A stretch of 64,000 bases of DNA from Micrococcaceae bacterium Sec5.8 (GCA_039636775.1 CP143429.1:3596001-3660000), one strand, 5' to 3'. Positions 53,201-62,147 are shown, numbered from the stretch's first letter. A program made the numbers and translations. Notes: a model not told the origin generated them from the letters alone.

Positions 53201-53719
53201 CACGGCTTCGCCGAGGAGGTTGACGTTGAGCTTGATGCCGTCCTTGCGGATCTTGGCAATGGCCGGGCCCAGCTTGGCGTCGGTGGCATCGACGATGAGG
53301 TGGCCGACCATTTCCCGGAGGACGCGGCGGGCGATCGGAATGACCACCTGGGGCAGGGCCGGGGCCATGGTGCCGCCGAGACGGACGGCACTGCGCATGT
53401 ACCAGGGCAGGAAGTCAGGGACCTTGGGGGCCAGGGCGGCGAGGTTGCGGGCTGCGACCTGAAGGTCTTCGGGGCGGACGACGCCGTCGACGAATCCGAC
53501 CGTGAAGTCCAGGCCGTTGGGGTCCTTCAGGACGCCGGCGAGCTGCTCGGCGGAGGCGTCGACCGGCACCTTTGCCGCCTCGGTGAGCCAATGGCGCACC
53601 AGCCCGATGGTCTCCTCGGCGAGGGCTGCTGCCTCGGGAACCGGCGAGCCTTCCGGGACGGGTGCGTGCGAGGCCGCGCTGCCTGTGGTCACTCCGGACT
53701 CCGTTGAAACGTGGGTCAT
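50207..53719 (-). CDS. putA: Bifunctional proline dehydrogenase / pyrroline-5-carboxylate dehydrogenase
   Basis: 1170 residues. The first about 480 form the FAD-dependent proline dehydrogenase barrel (INLDMEEYKDLDMTIAVF, RVVKGANLPMEQVEASLHDWP, YLIRRLEEGASQDNF). Residues about 550-1010 are the NAD-dependent aldehyde dehydrogenase with the catalytic Cys in GHAGQKCSAASL; the remaining about 160 residues form a C-terminal domain. It oxidises proline to glutamate. No DNA-binding ribbon-helix-helix is present at the start, so it does not regulate itself as in E. coli. The promoter upstream closely matches that of the permease at 53983. Confidence 0.96.
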   Translation of the reverse strand: MTHVSTESGVTTGSAASHAPVPEGSPVPEAAALAEETIGLVRHWLTEAAKVPVDASAEQLAGVLKDPNGLDFTVGFVDGVVRPEDLQVAARNLAALAPKVPDFLPWYMRSAVRLGGTMAPALPQVVIPIARRVLREMVGHLIVDATDAKLGPAIAKIRKDGIKLNVNLLGEAVLGEHEASRRLAGTHKLLARPDVDYVSIKVSSTVAPHSAWAFDEAVEHVVEKLTPLFTRAASFAAGGQKAKFINLDMEEYKDLDMTIAVFTRILDKPQFKDLEAGIVLQAYLPDALAAMIRLQDWAAARRADGGAAIKVRVVKGANLPMEQVEASLHDWPLATWGSKQESDTNYKRVINYALHPDRIGNIRIGVAGHNLFDIAFAWLLAKQRGVESGIEFEMLLGMAQGQAEAVKKDVGSLLLYTPVVHPAEFDVAIAYLIRRLEEGASQDNFMSAVFELSENESLFEREKQRFLASLAQLDEEVPPPNRRQNRSLPAEPMPRASFENTADTDPSLPANRDWGRAILQRVPFSTLGNAAVDAAIIHDEQTLNTVIETAVERGRAWGALTGDERAEILHRAGDVLEARRADLLEVMASETGKTIDQGDPEVSEAVDFAHYYAESARKLDDVDGADFVPAKLTVVTPPWNFPVAIPAGSTLAALAAGSAVVIKPAKQARRSGAVMIEALWEAGVPRDVLTMVQLGERELGRQLISHPAVDRVILTGGYETAELFRSFRKDLPLLAETSGKNAIIVTPSADLDLAAKDVAYSAFGHAGQKCSAASLVILVGSVAKSRRFHNQLIDAVTSLKVGYPEDPASQMGPIIEPAGGKLLNALTTLGEGEHWAVEPRKLDATGKLWSPGVRYGVRRSSYFHLTEFFGPVLGVMTAETLADAIAIQNQIAYGLTSGLHSLNPDEVALWLDTVEAGNLYVNRGITGAIVRRQPFGGWKKSAVGAGTKAGGPNYLVGLGDWVGKPAAAGGNSLAESAHPGISRLVQAARAVLAAGELESLQRALASDAVAWADEFGTAKDVSGLSAERNIFRYRPLPVSVRLSDGEPLVHLVRTVAAGVLTGSVLTVSTAVELPAQLHTVLSGLGVDVTVQDDGDWLAAAGSLTVPRVRLIGGSARELAEATGGRPDLAIYFHPVTEAGRLELLTFLHEQAISITAHRFGTPNHISDGLI

Positions 53720-53767
53720 GGCTGGTACTCGTTCTTTCTCAAAATGTGGACCGTTCTGACTTCAGTA

Positions 53768-53798
53768 TGCGACCGGATTTTCATAAGATAAAGCGATG
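53768..53798 (-). promoter_or_regulatory. putA promoter
   Basis: Reading on the minus strand: TTTATC, a 17-base spacer containing ATCCGG, then CATACT (about 50 bases before the ATG). The permease gene has the same two hexamers, spacing and ATCCGG. A palindrome lies immediately upstream. Confidence 0.55.
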
Positions 53799-53824
53799 TT
53801 TTCTGAGCAATACTGATCAGAAAA
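53799..53824. promoter_or_regulatory. Inverted repeat upstream of the putA promoter
   Basis: Arms TTTTCTGA (53799-53806) and TCAGAAAA (53817-53824), perfect over eight bases with a ten-base spacer. It directly abuts the upstream end of the -35 region, a usual place for a LysR activator. The LysR gene at 55591 is the likely owner (inference). Confidence 0.6.
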
Positions 53825-53982
53825 TCAGAACCTTCTGCCGCCCTACCGCCCCTCCCGCAGATCATGCCGGAGATACAGCGAAACCCTTCCCCAAGCCAGG
53901 AAAGGGTTTCGCCGATGCCATGCCAGATGTGCGGAAGCGTCCGGGAAACCACCGCAGTATGTCCGGGAGCGTCCTTTGGGGG

Positions 53983-55446
53983 TTAGCCGACGTGCCGGTG
54001 CATCTCCACGGCCTCTTCATGCCGCGGGCTGTCCGGGTTCATCAGCGAGTGCTTGCGGCCGTAGCCGAAGTAGATGACCAGGCCGATCACGAGCCAGACG
54101 CCGAAGCGCAGCCAGGTCTCCCAGTGCAGCTGAAGCATGAGGAACCCGGAGGCCAGGACGCCGAAGGCCGGAACGAGCGGCATGAGCGGCAGGCGGAAGG
54201 TGCGCGGCGCGTCGGGTTTCTTGTAGCGGAAGACGATCACCGAGAAACAGACGACGACGAACGCGGCCAGGATGCCGATATTGGTCAGGTCGGCGACGGC
54301 CTTGATTGGAAATACGCCCGCGAGCAGTGCGGACGCGATCCCGGCGATCCAGGTCACGCGCTGCGGCGTCCCGTGGCGGTCCGTCTTGGCGAACCATCCG
54401 GGGAGCAGCCCGTCGCGGCTCATTGAGAACCACACACGGGTGACACCGAGCAGGAAGGTGAGCATCACGGTCAGGATGGACAGCACGGCAAAGACCGAGA
54501 TGATCGTGGCAATGACCGGCAGGCCCACGCCGTTGAATGCGGACGCGAAACCGGCCTTGGGGTCAATGTCCTTGTAGTTCTGCATGCCGGTGAGCACCAG
54601 GGTTGCGGCGACGTAAAGGAGCATCGCGATGATGAGGGACATGATGATGGCCTTCGGCATGTGCTTCTTGCCGTCCGTCGCCTCTTCCGCGGCGGTGCTC
54701 ATGGCGTCGTAGCCGAAGACGGCGAAGAAGACCGTTGCCGCGCCGGCCACCACCGGGCCGAACCCGCTGGGCATGAACGGGTTGTAGTTGCCTGTGTCGA
54801 TGTAGAAGATGCCGAGGCCGATGATGAACAGGATCAGAACCACCTTGATCCCGACGGCCACAAGTTCGAAGCGGCCAAATGTTTTGGTGCCGCGGGACAG
54901 GATCCAGGTCACCAGCAGGCAGACCACGATCGCGGGAACGTTGATGATGCCGCCCGTGCCCTCATCCGGCGTCGCTGTCATCCAGGCAGGCATGTGAACG
55001 CCGATCCCGGCCAGGAACGCGTCGAAGTAGCCGGAAATACCGATGGCCACAACGGCGACAATCGCGATGTATTCCAGCAGCAGGTCCCAGCCGATGAACC
55101 AGCCGATGATTTCTCCGAGCGCCACGTAGCCGTAGGTGTAGGCGGAGCCTGCCCGCGGGATCATGCCGGCGAATTCGGCGTAGGACAACGCGGCAGCCGC
55201 AGAGGCGAGGCCCGCAATCAGGAAGGAGAACAGCACCGCCGGGCCCACACCGGGTTCAGATTCGCTGCCGTGGGCCACGAGCCCGGCGAGGGAGAAGATA
55301 CCGACACCGATGATGCCACCGACGCCGATGGCCGTCAGCTGCCACAGCCCGAGGCTCTTCCGGAGCCCGCTGTGCAGGTTTTCCTCTTCGATGTCGTCAA
55401 TGGGCTTGCGCCTCAAGAGTGACTTGGACATGTCTTTTGTGTTCAT
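53983..55446 (-). CDS. APC-family amino acid permease
   Basis: 487 residues and about 12-14 membrane helices. LTAIGVGGIIGVGIFSLAGLVA near the start is the APC substrate-binding motif, and FFAVFGYDAMSTAAEEA is typical of the cationic amino acid / YfnA branch. The setting beside putA and a near-identical promoter suggest it brings in proline or another amino acid feeding the same pathway, although sequence alone would predict cationic amino acids. Confidence 0.9.
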   Translation of the reverse strand: MNTKDMSKSLLRRKPIDDIEEENLHSGLRKSLGLWQLTAIGVGGIIGVGIFSLAGLVAHGSESEPGVGPAVLFSFLIAGLASAAAALSYAEFAGMIPRAGSAYTYGYVALGEIIGWFIGWDLLLEYIAIVAVVAIGISGYFDAFLAGIGVHMPAWMTATPDEGTGGIINVPAIVVCLLVTWILSRGTKTFGRFELVAVGIKVVLILFIIGLGIFYIDTGNYNPFMPSGFGPVVAGAATVFFAVFGYDAMSTAAEEATDGKKHMPKAIIMSLIIAMLLYVAATLVLTGMQNYKDIDPKAGFASAFNGVGLPVIATIISVFAVLSILTVMLTFLLGVTRVWFSMSRDGLLPGWFAKTDRHGTPQRVTWIAGIASALLAGVFPIKAVADLTNIGILAAFVVVCFSVIVFRYKKPDAPRTFRLPLMPLVPAFGVLASGFLMLQLHWETWLRFGVWLVIGLVIYFGYGRKHSLMNPDSPRHEEAVEMHRHVG

Positions 55447-55508
55447 TTCAGGGTCTCCCGCTTAGGTGTGGCACCCATCAATCCACCCTGTGATGGGGGT
55501 TACTCAAC

Positions 55509-55540
55509 GACACAAGTATGCAAGCCGGATTCCGTTAGAT
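55509..55540 (-). promoter_or_regulatory. Permease promoter, like that of putA
   Basis: On the minus strand TTTATC, a 17-base spacer containing ATCCGG, then CATACT, the same elements as at 53768-53798. The upstream flank (ATTAGGAGAATTCA) is AT-rich but lacks the perfect palindrome seen at putA. Confidence 0.5.
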
Positions 55541-55590
55541 AAAGTGAATTCTCCTAATCAATAACCATTAGCATTCACAAAGGAATAGCG

Positions 55591-56502
55591 ATGCTGGACG
55601 TCCGGCGATTGCGGTTGTTGCGCGAGCTGAAGATCCGGGGCACCCTGGCCGAGGTTGCGGAGGCGCTCCAGTACAGTCCGTCGTCGGTCTCCCAGCAACT
55701 GGCCCTCCTGGAGAAGGAGGCCGGTGTCGAGCTGTTGCGCAAGACCGGACGCCGCGTCCAGCTCACTCCGCAGGCTGAGGTCCTGGTGGCCCACACGGCC
55801 CAGCTGCTGGAAACCCTGGAACAGGCCGAGGCGGATCTGGCGGCCTCACTGACCACCGTGACGGGCACCGTCCGCATTGCCGTCTTCCAGTCCGCGGCGC
55901 TTGCCCTGATGCCGGATGCCCTCACCCGGATGTCCTCGCGCTACCCCGAAGTCCGGATTGAAATGATCCAGCGGGAACCCGAAACGGCACTGCACGAGAC
56001 CTGGGCCCGGGACTTCGATCTGGTGATTGCCGAGCAGTACCCCGGGCATGCGGCACCCCGATACGCTGAACTGGACCGGGTCCGGCTCACCAGCGACGCC
56101 ATCCGCCTGGCCGTTCCGCCGCCCGCCGCCGCGCGCCCGGCGGTCTCATCGCTAGCCGACACCGCCGGGCTGGCGTGGGTCATGGAACCCCGGGGTGCAG
56201 CCTCACGGCACTGGGCGGAACAAGCCTGCCGGAGCGCCGGGTTCGAACCGGACGTCCGGTATGAAACCGCCGATCTGCAGGCCCAGATCCGGCTGATCGA
56301 ATCCGGGAACGCGGTGGCGCTCATGCCGGATCTCGTCTGGACGGGGAGGGGAACGACGTCGCAGTTGATCACCCTGCCGGGAGATCCGCACCGGACCATT
56401 TTCACCTCCGTACGACGCTCCAGTGCCAAGCGTCCGGCCATCCTCGCCGCCCGGGAGATCCTGAGCGAGACGGCCGCGTCCATCCCGCCCGCCGGCCCCT
56501 GA
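55591..56502 (+). CDS. LysR-family transcriptional regulator
   Basis: 303 residues from ATG 55591 with AAGGAA upstream. Winged helix LRLLRELKIRGTLAEVAEALQYSPSSVSQQLALLEKEAG, then a ligand-binding domain. The absence of F in the first helix and the LRELKIRGT pattern match the LysR subgroup found beside actinobacterial amino acid genes. It is divergent from the permease and probably also controls putA. Confidence 0.9.
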   Translation: MLDVRRLRLLRELKIRGTLAEVAEALQYSPSSVSQQLALLEKEAGVELLRKTGRRVQLTPQAEVLVAHTAQLLETLEQAEADLAASLTTVTGTVRIAVFQSAALALMPDALTRMSSRYPEVRIEMIQREPETALHETWARDFDLVIAEQYPGHAAPRYAELDRVRLTSDAIRLAVPPPAAARPAVSSLADTAGLAWVMEPRGAASRHWAEQACRSAGFEPDVRYETADLQAQIRLIESGNAVALMPDLVWTGRGTTSQLITLPGDPHRTIFTSVRRSSAKRPAILAAREILSETAASIPPAGP

Positions 56503-56605
56503 CCGACCGGTACCGGCCCACGGGCCCCACCTACCCAAACGCCTCGCGGCCGCTGTCGGCCGGCTCACAGCACAGTCCCCCGCCCGGCGCTAGACTGATT
56601 CCGTT

Positions 56606-57034
56606 ATGAATCGCACAATGTTCAAGTCCAAAATCCACCGCGCCGCGGTTACGCACGCGGACCTCCACTACGTCGGTTCGGTCACCGTGGACCTGGACCT
56701 GCTCGAAGCCGCCGACATCCTCCCCGGCGAACTCGTGTCGATCGTTGACGTCAGCAACGGCGCCCGGCTGGAGACGTACACGATCGCCGGTGAGCGCGGT
56801 TCGGGTGTCATCGGCATCAACGGCGCCGCCGCGCATCTGATGCACGAGAATGACATCATCATCCTCATTACCTATGCCCAGATGACCACGGATGAGGCCA
56901 AGGCTTACACCCCCAGAGTGGTCCATGTGGATGAGGACAATAAAATACTGCAGATCGGCAACGATCCTGCGGAGGGCCATACGCCCGGAGTCCTGCGGCC
57001 CCCGTACGCGCTGAACAACGCCGCCCTCAACTGA
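56606..57034 (+). CDS. panD: Aspartate 1-decarboxylase
   Basis: 142 residues, full length. The self-cleavage site Gly24-Ser25 in HYVGSVTVD is intact; Ser25 becomes the pyruvoyl cofactor. It makes beta-alanine for pantothenate and Co[14 protein letters not shown] and GINGAAAHL are family motifs. No other pan genes are in the window. Confidence 0.95.
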   Translation: MNRTMFKSKIHRAAVTHADLHYVGSVTVDLDLLEAADILPGELVSIVDVSNGARLETYTIAGERGSGVIGINGAAAHLMHENDIIILITYAQMTTDEAKAYTPRVVHVDEDNKILQIGNDPAEGHTPGVLRPPYALNNAALN

Positions 57035-57151
57035 AGTCCGGATCTTCGCAGGCCTCTTTCCGCCGTACTGCGTACCCGGTGTAGAACAGGCTGATTAGTC
57101 TGGGAGGGTGATTGCCGCCCTTTCCACGCCTGAAGTCCTCCGGACCGCCGC

Positions 57152-58078
57152 GTGTTAGGTGTTCTTGCCGGATTCTCCGTGGTCTGGTGCATCATCCTGG
57201 TGGGCATGTTCGTCGGCCGGCGCGGCATCCTGGGCGAGAACGCCCGCTCCGTGCTCAGCGCGCTGACCTTCTTCGTTGCCAGTCCCGCGCTATTGTTCGA
57301 AACGCTCAGCAAAGCCAAGCTCAACGACGTCTTCGCCGCGCCGTTGCTGGTCACCGCAGCCGGGGCCATCGTCACGGCGTCGCTCTTCTTCGTCATTGTC
57401 CGCTTCCTGCTCGGACGGCCGCTGCCGGAGTCCCTGGTGTCCTCCATGGGCGCTTCGCTGGCCAACTCCGCCAACCTGGGCATCCCCATCGCGGTGTTCG
57501 TCCTCGGCGACGCCGGCTATGTGGCTCCGCTGCTGATCTTCCAGTTGGCGTTCTTCTCCCCGCTGTTCCTGATGGCCCTCGATGCCACGACGAGCACCCG
57601 CCGGACCACGCCCCTGGGGTTCGGACTGATGATCCTGCGGAACCCCATGATCGTGGGCTCCGGCCTCGGTCTTCTCGTGGCGGGTACGGGCTGGCAGGTC
57701 CCAGAGCTTGTGATGCAGCCGATCCACCTGATCGGCGGCGCCGCGATCCCTGCCATGCTGATCGCCTTCGGCATGAGCCTCAACGGCTCCCGGCCGCTGC
57801 AGGCCACGGCCGGCCGCCGGCTCGACGCGCTGCTTGCCAGTGGCTTCAAGCTAATCGTCCACCCGGCGCTTGCCTTCCTCTTCGCCCGGTTCGGTTTGGG
57901 GATGGCGGACCAGGCCCTCTTTGCCGTAGTGGTCACCTCGGCTCTGCCCACGGCACAAAATGTCTTTGTCGTCGCCAGCCGCTACCAGACCGGCCTGACC
58001 GTCGCCAAGGACACCGTGCTGATCACCACCATCGCCGCCGTTCCGGCCATGATCTGTGTGGCCCTGCTCCTCACCTGA
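57152..58078 (+). CDS. AEC-family transporter (auxin-efflux-carrier-like)
   Basis: 308 residues from GTG 57152, with about ten membrane helices in two five-helix repeats. SLANSANLGIPIAVFVLGD and TSALPTAQNVFVVASRY are the AEC signatures. Members export small organic acids such as malate or auxin-like compounds; the substrate is unknown. An upstream frame in another phase overlaps its start and looks non-coding. Confidence 0.88.
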   Translation: MLGVLAGFSVVWCIILVGMFVGRRGILGENARSVLSALTFFVASPALLFETLSKAKLNDVFAAPLLVTAAGAIVTASLFFVIVRFLLGRPLPESLVSSMGASLANSANLGIPIAVFVLGDAGYVAPLLIFQLAFFSPLFLMALDATTSTRRTTPLGFGLMILRNPMIVGSGLGLLVAGTGWQVPELVMQPIHLIGGAAIPAMLIAFGMSLNGSRPLQATAGRRLDALLASGFKLIVHPALAFLFARFGLGMADQALFAVVVTSALPTAQNVFVVASRYQTGLTVAKDTVLITTIAAVPAMICVALLLT

Positions 58079-58275
58079 GAGCTGCCACCGCCGGCTCTCG
58101 CCGGCCGCGGGGCGGAGATCCGCCCCGCCGACCTCGCAACCGGGGAGCGCCCTGCCCCGGGAATCTTCTCGGCCCCACGCCCGGGGGTCCGCTGACCGCC
58201 AAGCAACCCGGGTAGGCTGGGACCGGTCTCAAGCCGGCCGGCAACTCCCGGCGCTCAGCACGAAGTGGGGAACAA

Positions 58276-59325
58276 TTGCACAGCGTCACACCACGCCGGA
58301 CCGCGGTATCCGGCGCCGTCGACTGGATCGCGGCGGGCCTCACGGCACTGCTGCTGGTCTCCGCCACTGCCTGCGCCGGAACGGCCCCGGCTGCTGCCCC
58401 GGTTGCGGGTGCCACGTCCCCCGCCGCCGTCGGCGGCCCAGCGCCCGCCTCCCCGGCCGCCGACACTCCCTCACCCACCGCCGGGCCCACCCTGCCGGAC
58501 CCCGGCACGGCCACCGGCTCCCTGGCCGGCAGGGCCCTGGACGTCCTGGACTCGCTCCCGGTCAAGGGCCGGGCGCCGAAAACGGGATACTCGCGCGAGC
58601 AATTCGGCCAGGCCTGGGCCGACGTCGACCGCAACGGCTGCGACACCCGCAATGACGTGCTGCGCCGCGACCTGACCGCGTTGGCCCTCAAACCCGGCAC
58701 CGGGGACTGCGTGGTCCTGTCCGGCATCCTGAATGACCCTTACACGGCAACCCTGATCAACTTCCTCCGCGGCAACAGCACCAGTTCCGCGGTGCAGATC
58801 GACCATGTGGTGGCCCTCAGCGACGCCTGGCAGAAAGGCGCGCAGCAGCTCACCGAAGCCCAACGGCTCGCTCTCGCCAACGATCCGCTGAACCTGCTCG
58901 CGGTGGACGGTCCCAGTAACCAGCAAAAGAGCGACGGCGACGCCGCCACCTGGCTTCCGCCAAACACGTCATACCGCTGCGACTACGTCGCCCGTCAGAT
59001 CTCGGTCAAATCCAGCTATGGGCTGTGGGTCACCCAGGCCGAGCACGATGCGATGGCGCGCATCCTGGCCGGCTGCCCGGACACAGCGCTCCCCGCCGGC
59101 CAGGGAACACCGCACCCCGCCGAACCCGCCCCGCTTCCCGCTTCAGCCGAACCGGCGCCGGCAAGACCAGCGGCGCCAGCCCCGGCGGCACCGGCGGCAC
59201 CAGCGGAGGCCTTCTATGCGAACTGCGCCGCAGCCCGGGCGGCAGGAGCTGCCCCGCTGCGGGTCGGCCAGCCGGGCTACCGCGAGCAGATGGACGGCGA
59301 CCGCGACGGCGTCGCCTGCGAATAG
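58276..59325 (+). CDS. Secreted HNH nuclease lipoprotein with excalibur motif
   Basis: 349 residues from TTG 58276, preceded by GTGGGGAA. A membrane-targeting start ends at TAC (Cys33, a plausible lipobox). A Pro/Ala linker precedes a DUF1524-type HNH nuclease domain (WADVDRNGCDTRNDVLRRDL, QIDHVVALSDAWQKGA, NDPLNLLAVDG). A second Pro/Ala linker leads to a C-terminal excalibur calcium-binding motif (DGDRDGVACE). Such nucleases degrade DNA outside the cell; use in nutrition or competition is inference. Confidence 0.88.
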   Translation: MHSVTPRRTAVSGAVDWIAAGLTALLLVSATACAGTAPAAAPVAGATSPAAVGGPAPASPAADTPSPTAGPTLPDPGTATGSLAGRALDVLDSLPVKGRAPKTGYSREQFGQAWADVDRNGCDTRNDVLRRDLTALALKPGTGDCVVLSGILNDPYTATLINFLRGNSTSSAVQIDHVVALSDAWQKGAQQLTEAQRLALANDPLNLLAVDGPSNQQKSDGDAATWLPPNTSYRCDYVARQISVKSSYGLWVTQAEHDAMARILAGCPDTALPAGQGTPHPAEPAPLPASAEPAPARPAAPAPAAPAAPAEAFYANCAAARAAGAAPLRVGQPGYREQMDGDRDGVACE

Positions 59326-59343
59326 GGACAGGGACGTGCGGAG

Positions 59344-61971
59344 CTAGTTCTTCGGCAGCGCGTCCAGCAGCCGTGCGCAACGGATGAAGCCCAGGTGCGA
59401 GTAGGCCTGCGGATGGTTTCCCAGGTGGGTTTCGGTGCCGGGGTCGTATTCCTCCGGCAGCAGCCCGGTGGGCCCGAACAGATTGACCAGCTGATCGAAC
59501 AGGTCCCACGCCTCCTCGATCCGCCCCACCGCGACGTAGGCCTCGATCAGCCAGGTGGTGCAGATGTGAAAGCCGCCCTCCAAACCCGGCAAGCCGTCGT
59601 CGTACCGGTAGCGGAACACGGTGGGACCCACCCTCAGTTCCCGTTCCACCGCCGTGACGGTGTCCAGGAAGCGCTGGTCCGCAACGTCCAGGAGGCCCGA
59701 CAAACCGATGTGCAGCACCGCGGCGTCAAGATCCGGGCTATCGTAGGCCACGGTGTAGGACCCTGCACCTTCATCCCAGCCCTCCCGCAGGACTTGCTCC
59801 CGGATGACCGCCGCGGCCGGCTCCCACTCAGGATGCGGCGTCCGTCCGTGCCGGTCAGCAGTCCGCAGCGCCCGGTCCAGCGCCACCCAGCACATCACTT
59901 TCGTGTAAACGTGGTGCCGGGGTGCCCGCCGGGCCTCCCAGATCCCATGGTCCGGCTCGTGCCAGCGGGCCAAAACGGCCGAGGCCATCTGCACCATCAC
60001 CTCCCAATGGGCATCGGCCAACTCCCCCAGCCGGGCGCTCAGCGCATCGATGAGCTCAGCGATCGGACCGAAAACGTCCAGTTGCACCTGGTGGTCCGCG
60101 GCATTGCCGATCCGCACCGGCCGGGAGCCCGCGTACCCGGGAAGGCAATCGATAATGGCCTCGGTGGACAGCGGTGCCCCAGTGACCGAGTACAGCGGAT
60201 GCAGCCATTCCGGACCCGGCGTGTGGGCCAGGATCCGGCCCAGCCAGGCCAGGAAACCCTCCGCCTCCGAGGTGGAACCGAGGTCCACGAGGGCGTTCAC
60301 GGTCATGGAACCGTCCCGCAGCCAGCAGTACCGGTAGTCCCAGTTCCGGGTGCCGCCAATTCCCTCAGGCAGTGAGGTGGTGGGCGCCGCAAGCACGGCT
60401 CCGGTGGGCTCATGAACCAGGGCGCGGAGCACCAGCGCTGACCGCCGCACAAGGGACGGTTTCACCGCGGGCAACCGCAGTGCCTGCACCCAGCGCCGGG
60501 AATGATGCGCGACGGCGGCACGGCGCGAATGCTCCTCCGGCGGCTCGGCGCGTTGAAGTTCCGTGTCGCCGCAGCGCAGGTTCAAGACCACCGGCCCGTG
60601 CCGCAGCTCGACGTCGGCCGTGGCGGTCGCGTGGCGCCCATCCGAGGTGAGCGTGAAATCCACACCGGAGGCAAGCAGAATGATCGGGTCCGCGGTGCCC
60701 ACGACATGCAGTTCTGACCCGCGGGCCTCCATGCTAAACGGTGCGTTCGCGTAATCCGGGCGGGGTGCAAAGACAATCCGCGCCATCCCGGTGCCTGTGA
60801 GCACCCGGACCAGGCTGGTTACACCCTCCGGCGCGGGCTCCAGATAGTCCGTGACGGTGACATCAGCCCAGCGTGTTTCAACAATCATGGTGCTGTCCAC
60901 GTAGCGCTGGCCCAGGACCTGCGAGGCTTTCACCGGTTCCACCGAGAAATGACCAGCCGCGTCGCCGCCCAGCAAATGCGCGAAGAGGGACCCGGAGTCC
61001 GGCAGCGGGTGGCTCATCCAGCAGATCTTGGCATCCGGGGTCAGCAGTGCCGTGGAGGACCCGTTGCCGATCATCGAGTGCCGTTCCAGCCCGACGGCGT
61101 CCTCCCCAAACAGCCAGGCCCTCCGCAGTTCAAAGAGAATGGCCAGCACCCGGGCGAAGGCCTCCGGGTCCCGCAGCCGGTGCGCGGCGAGAGTGGCGCC
61201 CTCCCCCACCCGCAGCGCCAGATCCGGGCCGCGCAGGGTGGCCATTGCCAGTTCATCGCTGGCAGCGTCACCCGCGTAAAGGGCTGCGCTGACGCCGAGC
61301 ATGGAGCGCAGGTGTTCCAGGGCGCCGCCCTTGGCCGGCTCCACCACGGACAAGTCCAGGACCGATCCGTCCACAACAAAGAACAATCCGTGCTCCCGGG
61401 CGATGTCCGCTGCCTGCTGCGTAGCCAGCGCGACGACGTCGGGCGCCGCCGGCCGGGTGTGCACGGACACGGCGACGGGCTTGCGCTCGATGGTGACGCC
61501 CCGGTAGGCGCCCACGGTTTCGGCGAGCGCCTGGGCGGCCTGCTGAAGCACGGATTCGGTGGCCAGGGACAGTCCGTGGGCGTAACCCATGTCGAACTCG
61601 ACGCCGTGCGAGCCGACCAGGTGCACCTCGGCGGGAAGCCGTGAGACTGCGGCCAGGTCACGCAGGGAACGCCCGGAGATGACGGCGGCGTGGGTATTGG
61701 GGAGGGCCGCCAGCGCCCGGAGCGCGATCGAGGCGCTGCCCAGCGGCAGGGTCTCGGTGGAAACGCCTTCCGCGGCGCACAGCGTCCCGCCGTAGTTGCA
61801 GGCCACCAGCAGCCCCGGGGTGCGGGCCAGGATCTTCAGTTCCGCCAGCAACTGCGGCGTCAGCCCGTCCTCCACCGCATTGGTCTGCACAAATGCACGG
61901 AGCAGTCCCAGCGGCAGGGACTTCGTCAGGAGGGCAGAGTCGGCCAGGGACTGGTTGAGCGGAGTGGGCAT
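59344..61971 (-). CDS. GH15 glucoamylase/trehalase fused to a degenerate trehalose-phosphatase domain
   Basis: 875 residues from ATG 61971. Residues about 20-265 are an OtsB-like HAD domain: ISGRSLRDLA, GSHGVEFD, ERKPVAVSVHTR and GDAASDELAM are kept, but the nucleophile motif DxDGT reads NYGGT (Asn59, Gly61), so phosphatase activity should be lost. From about 290 follows a GH15 domain (GGTRNWDYRYCWLRDGSMTV, final LPEEYDPGT with the catalytic Glu) of the glucoamylase/trehalase type. It lacks a signal peptide, so it acts in the cytosol, probably on trehalose or a maltooligosaccharide. The HAD part may now bind a sugar phosphate and regulate. Confidence 0.85.
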   Translation of the reverse strand: MPTPLNQSLADSALLTKSLPLGLLRAFVQTNAVEDGLTPQLLAELKILARTPGLLVACNYGGTLCAAEGVSTETLPLGSASIALRALAALPNTHAAVISGRSLRDLAAVSRLPAEVHLVGSHGVEFDMGYAHGLSLATESVLQQAAQALAETVGAYRGVTIERKPVAVSVHTRPAAPDVVALATQQAADIAREHGLFFVVDGSVLDLSVVEPAKGGALEHLRSMLGVSAALYAGDAASDELAMATLRGPDLALRVGEGATLAAHRLRDPEAFARVLAILFELRRAWLFGEDAVGLERHSMIGNGSSTALLTPDAKICWMSHPLPDSGSLFAHLLGGDAAGHFSVEPVKASQVLGQRYVDSTMIVETRWADVTVTDYLEPAPEGVTSLVRVLTGTGMARIVFAPRPDYANAPFSMEARGSELHVVGTADPIILLASGVDFTLTSDGRHATATADVELRHGPVVLNLRCGDTELQRAEPPEEHSRRAAVAHHSRRWVQALRLPAVKPSLVRRSALVLRALVHEPTGAVLAAPTTSLPEGIGGTRNWDYRYCWLRDGSMTVNALVDLGSTSEAEGFLAWLGRILAHTPGPEWLHPLYSVTGAPLSTEAIIDCLPGYAGSRPVRIGNAADHQVQLDVFGPIAELIDALSARLGELADAHWEVMVQMASAVLARWHEPDHGIWEARRAPRHHVYTKVMCWVALDRALRTADRHGRTPHPEWEPAAAVIREQVLREGWDEGAGSYTVAYDSPDLDAAVLHIGLSGLLDVADQRFLDTVTAVERELRVGPTVFRYRYDDGLPGLEGGFHICTTWLIEAYVAVGRIEEAWDLFDQLVNLFGPTGLLPEEYDPGTETHLGNHPQAYSHLGFIRCARLLDALPKN

Positions 61972-62147
61972 GCGCGGAGTCCTTCGGTAAGTCCCCAAAT
62001 GCCTGCGTGAGAGCGCCCCGAAGGACGTACTTCCAGTCTCCTCCGCGCCCCATGTCGCGCAGGTGTCCCGGCTGTTGCGGGGACGTAAAATCCGCAACTG
62101 CCGGAACGTTCCGCATCCGCGGACACTAAAATGTTCTTTTTTGCCTC

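Noticed and set aside
50786..53707. Plus-strand open frame of about 970 codons
   Set aside because: It is a complete antisense shadow of putA; the translation is low-complexity with no motif.
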